64,000 bases of DNA from an uncultured Aquimarina sp. (GTDB lineage: Bacteria > Bacteroidota > Bacteroidia > Flavobacteriales > Flavobacteriaceae). The translations under genes were made by a program, and so were the position numbers. Positions 1 to 7,893 of this stretch are shown in pieces; within the stretch, counting starts at the first letter, position 1, and each line of letters starts with the position of its first letter. The stretch is taken from assembly GCA_947498775.1 (NCBI GenBank), contig CANMLL010000010.1, positions 124,001 to 188,000 on the forward strand, read 5' to 3'. The notes beneath the pieces were generated by a model, which had not been told where the DNA came from, did no database searches, and saw only the letters and a list, made by a program, of their open reading frames with translations.

Positions 1-314
1 CTTTTTTGGATATACATCCAAATGCAAAAGGACATACATTATGTATTCCTAAAAAAGAAGAAGATAAACTATTTGATCTTGACGAAGAAACATATCTTGG
101 TTTGATGATTTTTTCTCGTAAAGTAGCCAAAGCACTAGAAAAAACTGTACCCTGCAAACGCGTTGGTGTAGCTGTTGTAGGACTCGAAGTCCCGCATGTG
201 CATGTGCATCTGATACCGCTAAATCAGATGAAGGAAATGACTTTTGAACATAAAGTTTCTATGTCACCAGCTGATTTGGAAGAATTAGCAATAAAAATTC
301 AATCGAATTTTTAA
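1..314 (+). CDS. HIT family hydrolase/transferase, 5' truncated by the window edge
   Basis: The reading frame is open to the window edge, so only the C-terminal ~103 residues are present; the TTG at position 6 is not a convincing start. The histidine triad HVHVHLIP, which binds the nucleotide alpha-phosphate in HIT enzymes, lies about two thirds along the visible part, and the preceding stretch NPNAKGHTL... style text (here HPNAKGHTLCIPKKE) is typical of the Bacteroidota HIT family. Such enzymes hydrolyse AMP- or GMP-linked substrates in the cytoplasm; the exact substrate cannot be told. A thioesterase gene follows after 5 bases, so the two are probably co-transcribed. Confidence 0.9.
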   Translation, partial: FLDIHPNAKGHTLCIPKKEEDKLFDLDEETYLGLMIFSRKVAKALEKTVPCKRVGVAVVGLEVPHVHVHLIPLNQMKEMTFEHKVSMSPADLEELAIKIQSNF

Positions 315-319
315 TAGAT

Positions 320-730
320 ATGCAAGATTCAGATTTCAAGTTATCCTTAACACTTCGAATTGATTGGAGCGAAATGGATACCTACATGCATGTAAACAAT
401 ATAAATTTTATGAAATACATGCAAAGTGCGCGCGTCCAGTTTTGGGATGTAACCGGATTAGCTCAACTCTACGAAGATACCAAAAAAGGACCTATGCTTG
501 TTTCTACCAAATGTGACTTTAAGCATCCGTTATTTTTCCCCGGCAATGTTGTAGTTAAAACAAAAGTCGAATTTATTAAAAACTCTAGCTTTGGCTTATA
601 TCATAAACTTTTTAATGATGATGGTGTTTTATGTGCTCAGGGTCATGACATAGCCGTTTGCTTTGATTTTAATATTGATAAAACATTTAAAATCACTGAT
701 GAGTTACGACAAATAATGGAAAAATATTAG
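320..730 (+). CDS. acyl-CoA thioesterase, hotdog fold (4HBT/YbgC-like)
   Basis: A 136-residue protein of the usual single-hotdog length. The signature D20 followed by HVNN at residues 24-27 (SEMDTYMHVNN) is the 4-hydroxybenzoyl-CoA thioesterase/YbgC active-site region, with the Asp as likely catalytic residue. It should hydrolyse acyl-CoA thioesters in the cytoplasm; the chain preference is unknown. It starts at ATG 320, five bases after the HIT stop codon, which suggests translational coupling. It ends one base before the stop codon of the convergent zinc-ribbon gene, with no room for a separate terminator. Confidence 0.88.
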   Translation: MQDSDFKLSLTLRIDWSEMDTYMHVNNINFMKYMQSARVQFWDVTGLAQLYEDTKKGPMLVSTKCDFKHPLFFPGNVVVKTKVEFIKNSSFGLYHKLFNDDGVLCAQGHDIAVCFDFNIDKTFKITDELRQIMEKY

Positions 731-731
731 T

Positions 732-1097
732 CTAAAGGGTTAAGCCTAATAGATCGGGGCGATAAAGGTAAACATACCCAATCCCACTTATAATAAGTAT
801 TAAAAAAAGCAGGAAATAAAACAAACCTGTAAATTTTAAAGAAGCGGGTTTAGATGAGATTGTTTTTTTGTGATAATTATAGACCCGTTCTATATCATCA
901 GTCCATTGCCCTGGATAAATTGTGTTTTCACATTTACCACACTCAATATTTTCAATTACATTTTTCTTGGTTCTAACCAAAAATTTTGATTTTTGTTTTT
1001 CTTGTTTAAAAGAAAGAACCATTCCATCGTTAGAATAACATTCAGGACAATTATTGGTAAGCTTTGTTTCTTTTAGGGTGATATATTCGCTTTTCAC
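732..1097 (-). CDS. uncharacterised zinc-ribbon membrane protein
   Basis: I do not recognise a named family. The 121-residue protein has two CxxC pairs, CPEC at 17-20 and CGKC at 53-56, spaced as in a zinc ribbon, followed by a basic and aromatic linker and one hydrophobic segment at about residues 88-112 (LFYFLLFLILIISGIGYVYLY). The topology is therefore a cytoplasmic N-terminal zinc ribbon anchored by a C-terminal helix, which is an inference. It is convergent with the thioesterase and tail-to-tail with no gap. The histidine kinase gene lies upstream on the same strand with about 100 bases between; a shared role cannot be shown. Confidence 0.7.
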   Translation of the reverse strand: MKSEYITLKETKLTNNCPECYSNDGMVLSFKQEKQKSKFLVRTKKNVIENIECGKCENTIYPGQWTDDIERVYNYHKKTISSKPASLKFTGLFYFLLFLILIISGIGYVYLYRPDLLGLTL

Positions 1098-1196
1098 ATG
1101 ATCTCAATTTGGTGTCTCAATCACTTATAACGTCTTGAAGAAAATATTGTTATATCATTTTAAATATAAATGATCGCGAATAATTGCTAAACCTGC

Positions 1197-2384
1197 TTAA
1201 ACCTTGACCCCCGATTTACGAAGTGTGATTTGAAAAGTGGTTCCCTTATCAATTTCAGATCGCAGTACTTTGATGCGCCCCAGGTGATATTCTTCGATGA
1301 TTCTTTTGGCTAACGATAACCCAAGCCCCCATCCACGGCTTTTAGAAGTATAACCGGGGTCAAATATTTTTGTAAACTTACTTTTAGAGAGCCCCTTACC
1401 ACTATCTTTTATCCTTATAAATACGCGCTTTGCATCATCGGTAAGATCAATTTTAAGATCTCCTTTGCCACGCATAGCATCGATCGCATTTTTTACCAGG
1501 TTTTCTATAGTCCAGCTGTATAATTGAGAATTCAATGATACATAAATGGGCTTGTCGGGTAAATTTAAAGAGAAATGGATCAGTTTAGAACTCCTGGATT
1601 GCAAATAGGTATATGCATCCTTGGTTTCCTGTACAATATCAACTTCTTCAAGGTTGGGGATAGAGCCAATTTTAGAAAAACGTTCTGTAATTACTTTCAA
1701 TCGTTCAATATCCTTTTCAATTTCGATAATGTATTCTGGATTCACATTTTCGACTTTTAGAATCTCGTTCCATCCCACCAAAGAGGATAATGGAGTTCCA
1801 ATTTGATGCGCAGTTTCTTTTGCCATTCCGGCCCAAAGTTTATTTTGTTCACTTGCCTTTGAGGTCGTAAAAAAGAAATAAATTACGCCTATTAATAAAA
1901 ATAGAATTAAAGCAATGGCAATGGGATAGTACTTCAGTTTATTCAAAATATCCGAATGGCCATAGTATATATATTGAACAGTTCCTCTTAAGTCCAGCTC
2001 GATAGGTTTGTTTTCTGATTTTAATCTGCTTAGGTATGATTTTAACTTTTTGTCACTATTGATTACAGTTTCAGATAAATTTTGAAAGTAACTAGGGTCT
2101 GGTTTTCCAATCGAATCCCGTATAAAATCTCCATTGGAGTCTGTAATAATGATAGGTATAGATCTATTGGTTGATCCAATTAAAATGGATAACTCCAAAT
2201 AATCATCAGATTGTTCACTATTTAAAGCTTTTTGTGATTGAGCCCATATTTCTATCTTGGTACGTTCATCATCTTTAAGTCGCTGCAAAAACAAGGAAGT
2301 GCTCCATAATACTAGAGCAGTTATGACTACAACGGCAATGATTATAAAATAGCTAGAAAAGTTACGCTCGTCAGAGAAATTCAT
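1197..2384 (-). CDS. membrane sensor histidine kinase, orphan, Bacteroidota HQIGTPLS type
   Basis: A 395-residue kinase with a transmembrane helix at about residues 12-31, a periplasmic sensing segment to ~150, a second helix at ~153-173, a dimerisation/phosphoacceptor region and an HATPase domain. The phosphoacceptor box reads AHQIGTPLSS in place of the common HELRTPL, a variant frequent in Bacteroidota. The ATP-binding boxes are clear: N box NLVKNAIDAM, G1 DSGKGLS, F box KIFDPGYTSK and G2 GWGLGLSLAKR. No response regulator is next to it, so its partner lies elsewhere. The signal sensed is unknown. The region upstream to the divergent flavin reductase gene is about 130 bases and must hold both promoters. 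Confidence 0.9.
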   Translation of the reverse strand: MNFSDERNFSSYFIIIAVVVITALVLWSTSLFLQRLKDDERTKIEIWAQSQKALNSEQSDDYLELSILIGSTNRSIPIIITDSNGDFIRDSIGKPDPSYFQNLSETVINSDKKLKSYLSRLKSENKPIELDLRGTVQYIYYGHSDILNKLKYYPIAIALILFLLIGVIYFFFTTSKASEQNKLWAGMAKETAHQIGTPLSSLVGWNEILKVENVNPEYIIEIEKDIERLKVITERFSKIGSIPNLEEVDIVQETKDAYTYLQSRSSKLIHFSLNLPDKPIYVSLNSQLYSWTIENLVKNAIDAMRGKGDLKIDLTDDAKRVFIRIKDSGKGLSKSKFTKIFDPGYTSKSRGWGLGLSLAKRIIEEYHLGRIKVLRSEIDKGTTFQITLRKSGVKV

Positions 2385-2472
2385 AAAGGATGTTAATCAA
2401 ATCTTAATTATAACGGCATTAAACAATTTTATTGCCCTTAAAATATAACACTAAAACTTGTTTCCACAGTAA

Positions 2473-2500
2473 TTGGGAGACTAAACTTTAATTATCTTTG
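2473..2500 (+). promoter_or_regulatory. Bacteroidota-type promoter for the flavin reductase gene
   Basis: TATCTTTG at 2493-2500 is an exact match to the -7 consensus TAnnTTTG of the Bacteroidota primary sigma factor. A TTG at 2473-2475 lies 17 bases upstream and could be the -33 element, slightly closer than usual. The start codon is at 2519, giving a very short leader. Confidence 0.55.
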
Positions 2501-2518
2501 TTCAATATAAAACAAATT

Positions 2519-3391
2519 ATGGTTACAATTAACCCTTCAGAGGTTTCTACAGGAAAATTACATGGTCTTATGTTGGGCGCAATTGGTCCTAGACCTATTG
2601 CTTTTGCAAGCACGATAGATGAAAAAGGGACTCCAAATTTATCACCTTTTAGTTTTTTTAATGTATTTAGTGCAAACCCTCCAATTCTTATATTTTCACC
2701 AGCTAGAAGAGTACGAGATAATACAACAAAACACACATTAGAGAATTCAAAAAGCACCAAAGAAGTTGTAATAAATATGGTGAATTATGATATTGTTCAG
2801 CAGATGTCATTGTCTAGTACAGAATACCCGGATGGAGTCAATGAATTTATAAAGTCAGGACTTACCATGGTGCCCTCAGAAAAAGTTGGCCCATATCGTG
2901 TAGGGGAATCCCCAGTTCAGTTTGAATGTAAGGTAAATGAGATTGTTCCTATGGGAAAAGAAGGTGGTGCAGGCAATCTTATTATTTGTGAAGTAGTATT
3001 GATGCATATCAATGAAAATGTTTTGGATGAAAATGAAAGAATAGATCAAGATAAAATCGATCAGGTAGCTCGTATGGGAGGCAATTGGTATACCAGAGCC
3101 AATAAAGGGATGTTTGAAGTTCCTAAACCGCTTAGCACTATAGGAATAGGTGTGGATAGATTGCCAGAAGATATTAAGAATAGCACGGTTTTTACAGGCA
3201 ATGATCTAGGAAAACTGGCCAATGTAGAGGGGATCCCAACAAAGGGAGAAGCTTTGGACTTTGTTAATAACCAAGATGATATAAAGGATAAAATTGAGCT
3301 GGCAAACCAGATAGAAATTCATAAATTTGCAAAGCAATATCTAGATCAGGATGATATAGATACCGCATGGAATATTTTATCAGCAAAATAA
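2519..3391 (+). CDS. flavin reductase family protein (FMN-binding split barrel)
   Basis: About 290 residues; the N-terminal half is the FMN-binding split-barrel domain of the flavin reductase/DIM6 family (AIGPRPIAFASTIDEKG, then LSPFSFFNVFSANPPILIFSP and a stretch with KSTKEVVINMV). These proteins bind FMN and reduce flavin or act as flavin oxidoreductases in the cytoplasm; the natural partner is unknown. I chose ATG 2519 because the -7 promoter element occupies the region around the alternative upstream TTG at 2498, which would put the start inside the promoter. The C-terminal ~90 residues are lineage-specific. The DUF3127 gene follows 13 bases later. Confidence 0.85.
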   Translation: MVTINPSEVSTGKLHGLMLGAIGPRPIAFASTIDEKGTPNLSPFSFFNVFSANPPILIFSPARRVRDNTTKHTLENSKSTKEVVINMVNYDIVQQMSLSSTEYPDGVNEFIKSGLTMVPSEKVGPYRVGESPVQFECKVNEIVPMGKEGGAGNLIICEVVLMHINENVLDENERIDQDKIDQVARMGGNWYTRANKGMFEVPKPLSTIGIGVDRLPEDIKNSTVFTGNDLGKLANVEGIPTKGEALDFVNNQDDIKDKIELANQIEIHKFAKQYLDQDDIDTAWNILSAK

Positions 3392-3404
3392 TAATACAAT
3401 AGCG

Positions 3405-3785
3405 ATGGAAGTACAAGGTAAAGTAAAAATGATAGGTGAGACGCAAACCTTTGGAAGCAATGGTTTTAGAAAGAGAGAAATTGTAGTAACTACAGAAGAA
3501 CAATATCCGCAGCAAATTATGGTAGAGTTCGTTCAGGACAAATGTGACTTACTAAACAATTTTCAAGTAGGTCATGATGTAAAAATTAGTATCAATCTGC
3601 GTGGTCGTGAATGGGTAAATCCGCAGGGAGAAACCAAGTATTTTAACTCTATTCAAGGATGGAGAATCGAGAGCTTGCAACCGGCAGCTCCTGCTAATTC
3701 TTCAGCTCCTACAGCGCCCCCAACAGATACTTTTGAGCCTGCGACCGATTTTTCTGAAGAAGATCACGATGATTTACCATTTTAG
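3405..3785 (+). CDS. DUF3127 protein, OB-fold-like, with an SSB-type acidic C-terminal tip
   Basis: The 126-residue sequence matches the Bacteroidota DUF3127 family (MEVQGKVKMIGETQTFGS, then KREIVVTTEEQYPQ, and VGHDVKISINLRGREW). The N-terminal ~90 residues look like a small OB-type beta barrel. A Pro/Ala/Ser/Thr-rich linker at about 95-112 leads to an acidic tail ending DDLPF. That tail closely resembles the C-terminal peptide of single-stranded DNA-binding protein (DDDIPF in E. coli), which recruits repair and replication proteins. A nucleic-acid role is inference. The gene is 13 bases after the flavin reductase gene and is followed by a strong hairpin terminator at 3860. Confidence 0.8.
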   Translation: MEVQGKVKMIGETQTFGSNGFRKREIVVTTEEQYPQQIMVEFVQDKCDLLNNFQVGHDVKISINLRGREWVNPQGETKYFNSIQGWRIESLQPAAPANSSAPTAPPTDTFEPATDFSEEDHDDLPF

Positions 3786-3811
3786 GTAAATTATAGGTAT
3801 AGAGGTTACAT

Positions 3812-3849
3812 TGAGCTGTCATACTAAGCTTGTCGAAGTATTGTCGAAG
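3812..3849. repeat. dispersed GAGCTTGTCGAAG-type hairpin, copy 1
   Basis: The motif AAGCTTGTCGAAG is at 3826-3838, flanked by the short complementary arms ATACT/AGTAT, and TTGTCGAAG recurs at 3841-3849. The same core appears near 16450, 16540, 18825, 31790 and 56360, always in intergenic DNA. Confidence 0.6.
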
Positions 3850-3859
3850 TGTAAAGTAA

Positions 3860-3890
3860 AAAGTCCGATACTAATATCGGACTTTTCATA
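3860..3890 (+). terminator. Rho-independent terminator after the DUF3127 gene
   Basis: Perfect 11-bp arms AAAGTCCGATA (3860-3870) and TATCGGACTTT (3875-3885) around the loop CTAA, followed by a T. It ends the flavin reductase-DUF3127 unit. From here to 4039 I see no gene. Confidence 0.8.
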
Positions 3891-4039
3891 TTGTGGTTTT
3901 AGGTTAACCTTTTAATAAAACTCAAAAAAGCAATGATGAACAAAATTTATCTTAAAAGGTTCTAACAAATATTGCGATTTTTTTGGTCAATTCAAACAAC
4001 TGATTGATATTTAACGTTGTATAATTAGATACTCGTATT

Positions 4040-4678
4040 TTGTACATTCTAACCGATTTAATAAAATTTCCACAAGCGCACCATGCAGATGTTGACGGAT
4101 TATTAGCAATAGGAGGGGATTTGTCTGTAAATAGATTGTTAGAAGCATACAATAACGGTATTTTCCCTTGGTATAATATCGATCAACCGATTTTGTGGTT
4201 CAGCCCAAACCCAAGAATGGTATTATTTCCAATAGAGCTTAAAGTAAGCAAAAGTATGCGCCAGCTTATTAGAAAAAATGAATTTAAAGTAACATTCAAC
4301 AAAGCTTTTGAAAACGTAATACATAATTGTGCAAATATCAAAAGACCAGAACAAGAAGATACCTGGATAACCGATGAAATGAAAAAGGCATATACCAAAT
4401 TGCACGAATTGGGTTATGTGATCTCTGTTGAGGTATGGAAAAATGCAGCATTGGTAGGAGGACTTTACGGTGTTTGGTTAGAAGATAAAAAGATATTTTG
4501 TGGCGAAAGCATGTTTTCTATAGTAAGCAATGCTTCAAAATATGGTTTTATAAAATTAATAGCATGGCTAGCGCAAAAGGGAGTAAGATTAGTTGATTGC
4601 CAGGTATACACCGATCATATGGCTAGCTTGGGAGCCCGAGAAATCCCTAGAGAAGAGTTTTTAAAGTTTTTAAAATAA
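4040..4678 (+). CDS. aat: leucyl/phenylalanyl-tRNA--protein transferase
   Basis: Full-length Aat of 212 residues. Diagnostic stretches are the N-terminal FP.AHHADVDGLLAIGGDLS, GIFPWY, WFSPNPRMVLFP and the core GGLYGVWLEDKKIFCGESMFS, followed by LVDCQVYTDHMASLGAREI. The enzyme transfers Leu or Phe from aminoacyl-tRNA to N-terminal Lys or Arg of proteins, marking them for ClpAP/ClpS degradation by the N-end rule. An in-frame TAA at 4022-4024 leaves no ATG before the conserved N-terminus (YILTDLIKFP), so translation must begin at TTG 4040 or at the ATT just before it. The upp gene follows after 6 bases. Confidence 0.93.
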   Translation: MYILTDLIKFPQAHHADVDGLLAIGGDLSVNRLLEAYNNGIFPWYNIDQPILWFSPNPRMVLFPIELKVSKSMRQLIRKNEFKVTFNKAFENVIHNCANIKRPEQEDTWITDEMKKAYTKLHELGYVISVEVWKNAALVGGLYGVWLEDKKIFCGESMFSIVSNASKYGFIKLIAWLAQKGVRLVDCQVYTDHMASLGAREIPREEFLKFLK

Positions 4679-4684
4679 GGTAGT

Positions 4685-5341
4685 ATGGTTGTCCATAATT
4701 TGGAATCAGAAAATTCAATTCTAAATCAATTTATATTAGAACTTAGAGATGTCGAAGTACAGAAAGATGCTATGCGTTTTAGGAAAAATATAGAACGTAT
4801 AGGAGAGGTGCTAAGTTATGAGTTGAGTAAAACATTGCAGTATGCAGACAAAACCATTCGGACACCTTTAGGAACCAAAAAAATATCTGTTTTTAACGAT
4901 GAACTCGTACTTTGTTCAATTCTTAGAGCAGGATTGCCTTTGCATCAAGGGCTGTTGAATTATTTTGATAAGGCAGAAAACGCTTTTATTTCGGCGTATC
5001 GAGATCATAAAAATGATGACGAAGATGATTTTGAAGTGGTTGTAAACTATCTTGCTTCTCCTTCACTACAAGACAAGACACTAATTTTGGCTGATCCCAT
5101 GTTAGCTACAGGTAAAACTTTGGAAAATACATACAGGGCAATGAAAGATCATGGAGATCCCAAACAGATTCATATTGTTGCTGTAATTGGATCAGAACAA
5201 GGGGTGTCGTACGCAAAAAGGGTGTTTCCTGAGAACACACATCTTTGGATTGCAGCTATCGATGAAAAACTAAGCAGTCGCAGTTATATCATTCCTGGTT
5301 TGGGCGATGCAGGAGATTTGTCTTTTGGGATGAAGATATAA
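4685..5341 (+). CDS. upp: uracil phosphoribosyltransferase
   Basis: A 218-residue UPRT. The features are SILRAGLPLHQG (PRPP-binding and dimer region), the PRPP loop ADPMLATGKT at about residues 139-148, and the uracil-recognition end SYIIPGLGDAGDLSFG. It salvages uracil with PRPP to UMP in the cytoplasm. The N-terminal ~30 residues are specific to Bacteroidota. It is 6 bases downstream of aat and probably in the same transcript. It ends 6 bases from the convergent ACT-domain gene, with no terminator hairpin visible between. Confidence 0.93.
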   Translation: MVVHNLESENSILNQFILELRDVEVQKDAMRFRKNIERIGEVLSYELSKTLQYADKTIRTPLGTKKISVFNDELVLCSILRAGLPLHQGLLNYFDKAENAFISAYRDHKNDDEDDFEVVVNYLASPSLQDKTLILADPMLATGKTLENTYRAMKDHGDPKQIHIVAVIGSEQGVSYAKRVFPENTHLWIAAIDEKLSSRSYIIPGLGDAGDLSFGMKI

Positions 5342-5347
5342 TGCTTT

Positions 5348-5755
5348 TTATTTTCTATAATTTTTTGAAAGGGATTTAAGAACTTCAACGGCTTTTTGTC
5401 CATCTTTTTTATTTACAAAAATATGATCGTGGTAGTATCCTGCTATCACATTGCAACTTATAGTATGTTTGGCCAATTCTGAAGAAAATACAGCAGTCAA
5501 ACCAACTGCATTCAATGAAGAATGAATTTTTAACGTTATCCATGAGGCTACATATTCATAATGTAAATTGAGTTTATCGGCCTTTTGGCGCTCTATAACT
5601 ATGGTAACCCCCTCTTTTTCTTTAAATTCACATATGATATCATGTCTTGGGATCGTATGGGTGTTTTTTACGGTAGAAAAAATGTAATCGCCAATTTGCA
5701 ATTCGGGGCTCATGGATCTTATTAGCGTAGCTAAGTTAGTTTCGCCTGTTGTCAT
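5348..5755 (-). CDS. ACT-domain protein (DUF2241/CASTOR-ACT type)
   Basis: A 135-residue protein resembling the small two-ACT-like proteins of the DUF2241/ACT family: N-terminal [16 protein letters not shown], an internal [14 protein letters not shown] strand, and a C-terminal half with [43 protein letters not shown], the latter being a clear ACT fold with the ligand-facing VGLTA turn. ACT domains bind amino acids and other small ligands; the ligand here is unknown. It sits 6 bases downstream of tag in the same direction, so the two are probably one operon. Confidence 0.8.
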   Translation of the reverse strand: MTTGETNLATLIRSMSPELQIGDYIFSTVKNTHTIPRHDIICEFKEKEGVTIVIERQKADKLNLHYEYVASWITLKIHSSLNAVGLTAVFSSELAKHTISCNVIAGYYHDHIFVNKKDGQKAVEVLKSLSKNYRK

Positions 5756-5761
5756 ACTTCA

Positions 5762-6325
5762 CTAAACTTCTTTATATCTGAAACAATCTACCGCATGATC
5801 ATTCACCATTCCTATAGCCTGCATAAATGCATACATCACCGTAGAACCCACAAACTTAAAACCTCTTTTTTTCAAGTCTTTACTAATTATATCTGAAATC
5901 TCTGTTGTGGCTGGATTTTCTTTATGCGTTTTCCAACTGTTTTTAATCGGTTTGCCATTAACAAAACTCCAGATATAGGTGTCAAAACTGCCAAATTCTT
6001 CCTGAATTTTTATGAAGTTTTGGGCATTGGTAATCGCAGAATTAACCTTCAGTTTGTTGCGAATAATACCTGCATTTTGAAGCAATGCTGACTTTTTGTT
6101 TTCACCATATTTGGCTACGATGCGATAATCAAAGTTGTCAAAAGCTACTCTGAAGTTTTCCCTTTTACGTAAAATGGTAATCCAACTTAATCCAGCCTGA
6201 AAGGTTTCTAAAACCAAAAATTCGAATAAAAGTTGTTCGTCATGTAACGGAACGCCCCATTCATTATCATGATAAGATTCATAAAGCGAATCGCCAATAC
6301 ACCAACCACATCTGACTTTTGTCAT
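5762..6325 (-). CDS. tag: DNA-3-methyladenine glycosylase I
   Basis: A 187-residue Tag enzyme. The N-terminus RCGWC...YHDNEWGVP carries the zinc ligands Cys6 and His19, and the C-terminal NDHAVDC carries the other two (His and Cys four residues apart), as in E. coli Tag. The LETFQAGLSWITILRKRE motif holds the helix-hairpin-helix region and the catalytic Glu. The enzyme removes 3-methyladenine from alkylated DNA. Together with the alkyltransferase-like gene at 55.9 kb it shows that alkylation repair genes are scattered in this region and not clustered. Confidence 0.95.
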   Translation of the reverse strand: MTKVRCGWCIGDSLYESYHDNEWGVPLHDEQLLFEFLVLETFQAGLSWITILRKRENFRVAFDNFDYRIVAKYGENKKSALLQNAGIIRNKLKVNSAITNAQNFIKIQEEFGSFDTYIWSFVNGKPIKNSWKTHKENPATTEISDIISKDLKKRGFKFVGSTVMYAFMQAIGMVNDHAVDCFRYKEV

Positions 6326-6431
6326 AGTTTAAATTTAGAAGCATAAATATATTACTTTCGCAATCAAAATTACGATTCGTAAGTTTTTAAAGTAATAACC
6401 GTCTTATATCATAACATTTAGGAAAGGATTT

Positions 6432-7040
6432 ATGGAAACAACAACAAAAGTAAACGAATTAATAGAGCAAGGAATCGCAGATTCTTATACATATCAAGAA
6501 TACAAACAAGTAGTAAGTGATTTATTAGAAGAAGGAAAATCTACTGGTCATGAACAATCTGAAGCATTAACAAATTATAGCATGCTTAATGATCGTAGAA
6601 TGAAACGATTGGATAAAACCTTAAAAATTGACGAAACTGTAAAAGAAGCTTTCATTAAGGCCAATACCAAAGTAACATGGTTGGTTTTGTCTGAAGGTTG
6701 GTGTGGTGATGCAGCACAATCGCTACCTGTAATCAATAAACTTGCAACCCTGAATAATGGCATAGATTTAAGAGTTATTTCTAGAGATGATCATGACGAA
6801 TTGATGAGTAATTTTCTTACTAATGGAGGAAAAGCAATACCTAAATTAATAGTATACGATAACAAGAATAAAGAAGTCCTGAATTCCTGGGGTCCAAGGC
6901 CATCTATTGCAACAAAAATGGTAAATGACTATAAGGTCACACACGGCAGTTTAGATCCGCAGTTCAAGGAGAATTTGCAAGTTTGGTACAATAAGGATAA
7001 AGGAGTAAATATTACTGGTGACTTATTAGCATTATTATAA
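6432..7040 (+). CDS. thioredoxin-fold protein with a single active-site Cys (WCGDA)
   Basis: A 202-residue protein of the flavobacterial thioredoxin family. Residues ~35-70 are helical; the thioredoxin fold starts near residue 76 with WLVLSEGWCGDAAQSLPVI. The active site has only the first Cys: CGDA in place of CxxC, so a normal dithiol exchange is not possible; a monothiol role or redox-independent binding is more likely (inference). The cis-Pro region is AIPKLIVYD. There is no signal peptide, so it should be cytoplasmic. It is convergent with the TonB-like gene, 7 bases apart. Confidence 0.8.
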   Translation: METTTKVNELIEQGIADSYTYQEYKQVVSDLLEEGKSTGHEQSEALTNYSMLNDRRMKRLDKTLKIDETVKEAFIKANTKVTWLVLSEGWCGDAAQSLPVINKLATLNNGIDLRVISRDDHDELMSNFLTNGGKAIPKLIVYDNKNKEVLNSWGPRPSIATKMVNDYKVTHGSLDPQFKENLQVWYNKDKGVNITGDLLALL

Positions 7041-7047
7041 CAACATT

Positions 7048-7722
7048 CTAATTACTATAGTTGAAGTAATACGTTATAGATCCTTGTTGCTCTTCAATAT
7101 TTCCTCGAGAAAATAAAGCTTGTCTGGCATAATCAATGGCATTATCAAAAAGACATTCATTACGCGTTGTTGAACTCTTTTTATCAACTTTGGCAGTAGT
7201 AACATATCCATTTTTATTTACTTCAATTTTTACAACTACTCTACCACTTCCGTTACAAGTATATACTGGGTTTGGTAGTTCAAGAGATTTCCTGCCCTTT
7301 AAGTTATAGGTAAGAGAGCTATTTCTATTATTAGTTTCTTCATCAGGTTTTTCTTCTTCATTTTTAACTTCACTCTCTAAAACTACTTCATCCTCCTCTG
7401 TAATTTCTTCATTTTGCGCAATTTCTTCAGCCTCAGTTAGTGATTTGATTCGTTCTTCAATCTCATCGTGATCCTCAAAGTCTTCATTATAGGCGGTATG
7501 GGTTCTTTTAGAGGGATCAAGCTGTCTGTTTTCCTGGGCAATTAGTTCTTCTTCGGGTTGCTCTTCTTCCTCTTCTACCAAGAATTCTTCTGGGATTTCC
7601 ATTAAGATTTCGGATTGCTCTTTCTTCTTTTTGATCATGCTGATATTGTACAAGCTAAGTACAAAAATTCCCATCAACATTGAGGTGATTATCAAGGCTT
7701 TATGTTTCTCTATAAACTCCAT
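7048..7722 (-). CDS. TonB-like energy transducer protein with an acidic periplasmic linker
   Basis: After a short cytoplasmic start (MEFIEKHKALII) there is one membrane helix at about residues 8-27, then a long acidic linker very rich in Glu (about residues 35-140) where TonB would have Pro/Lys repeats, and a C-terminal TonB-type domain (GRVVVKIEVNKNGYVTTAKV...). I start it at 7722 because the first 13 residues from the 7761 ATG precede the typical N-terminus. In this family the C-terminal domain contacts outer-membrane receptors; the acidic linker differs from canonical TonB, so coupling to a receptor is not certain. No exbB/exbD is next to it. Confidence 0.7.
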   Translation of the reverse strand: MEFIEKHKALIITSMLMGIFVLSLYNISMIKKKKEQSEILMEIPEEFLVEEEEEQPEEELIAQENRQLDPSKRTHTAYNEDFEDHDEIEERIKSLTEAEEIAQNEEITEEDEVVLESEVKNEEEKPDEETNNRNSSLTYNLKGRKSLELPNPVYTCNGSGRVVVKIEVNKNGYVTTAKVDKKSSTTRNECLFDNAIDYARQALFSRGNIEEQQGSITYYFNYSN

Positions 7723-7768
7723 AAGTGAATGTATAACTACTTTTTTTAAACAATATTTCATCTATTTT

Positions 7769-7808
7769 AAAATTTTTACTCAGCTGAAAATAAGCTGGTA
7801 AAAATTTT
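7769..7808 (-). terminator. hairpin terminator after truB
   Basis: Arms 7769-7785 and 7793-7808 (AAAATTTTTAC-t-CAGCT / AGCTG-GTAAAAATTTT) with one bulged base and a 7-base loop. It lies between truB and the TonB-like gene and ends the envelope cluster. The stem contains A/T tracts on both sides, so it could act in both directions. Confidence 0.65.
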
Positions 7809-7893
7809 ATGTATAGATCAACCATTTCATTTTAGCACAAAAAAATTAATTATCTCAAGGGATGTGTGAAAATTAATTTTGTTTATGCTCATT

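Noticed and set aside
2390..2406. A GATGTTA/AATCTTA pair 11 bases apart upstream of the orphan histidine kinase
   Set aside because: A single weak pair in A/T-rich DNA, with no third unit and no phosphate context; likely chance.
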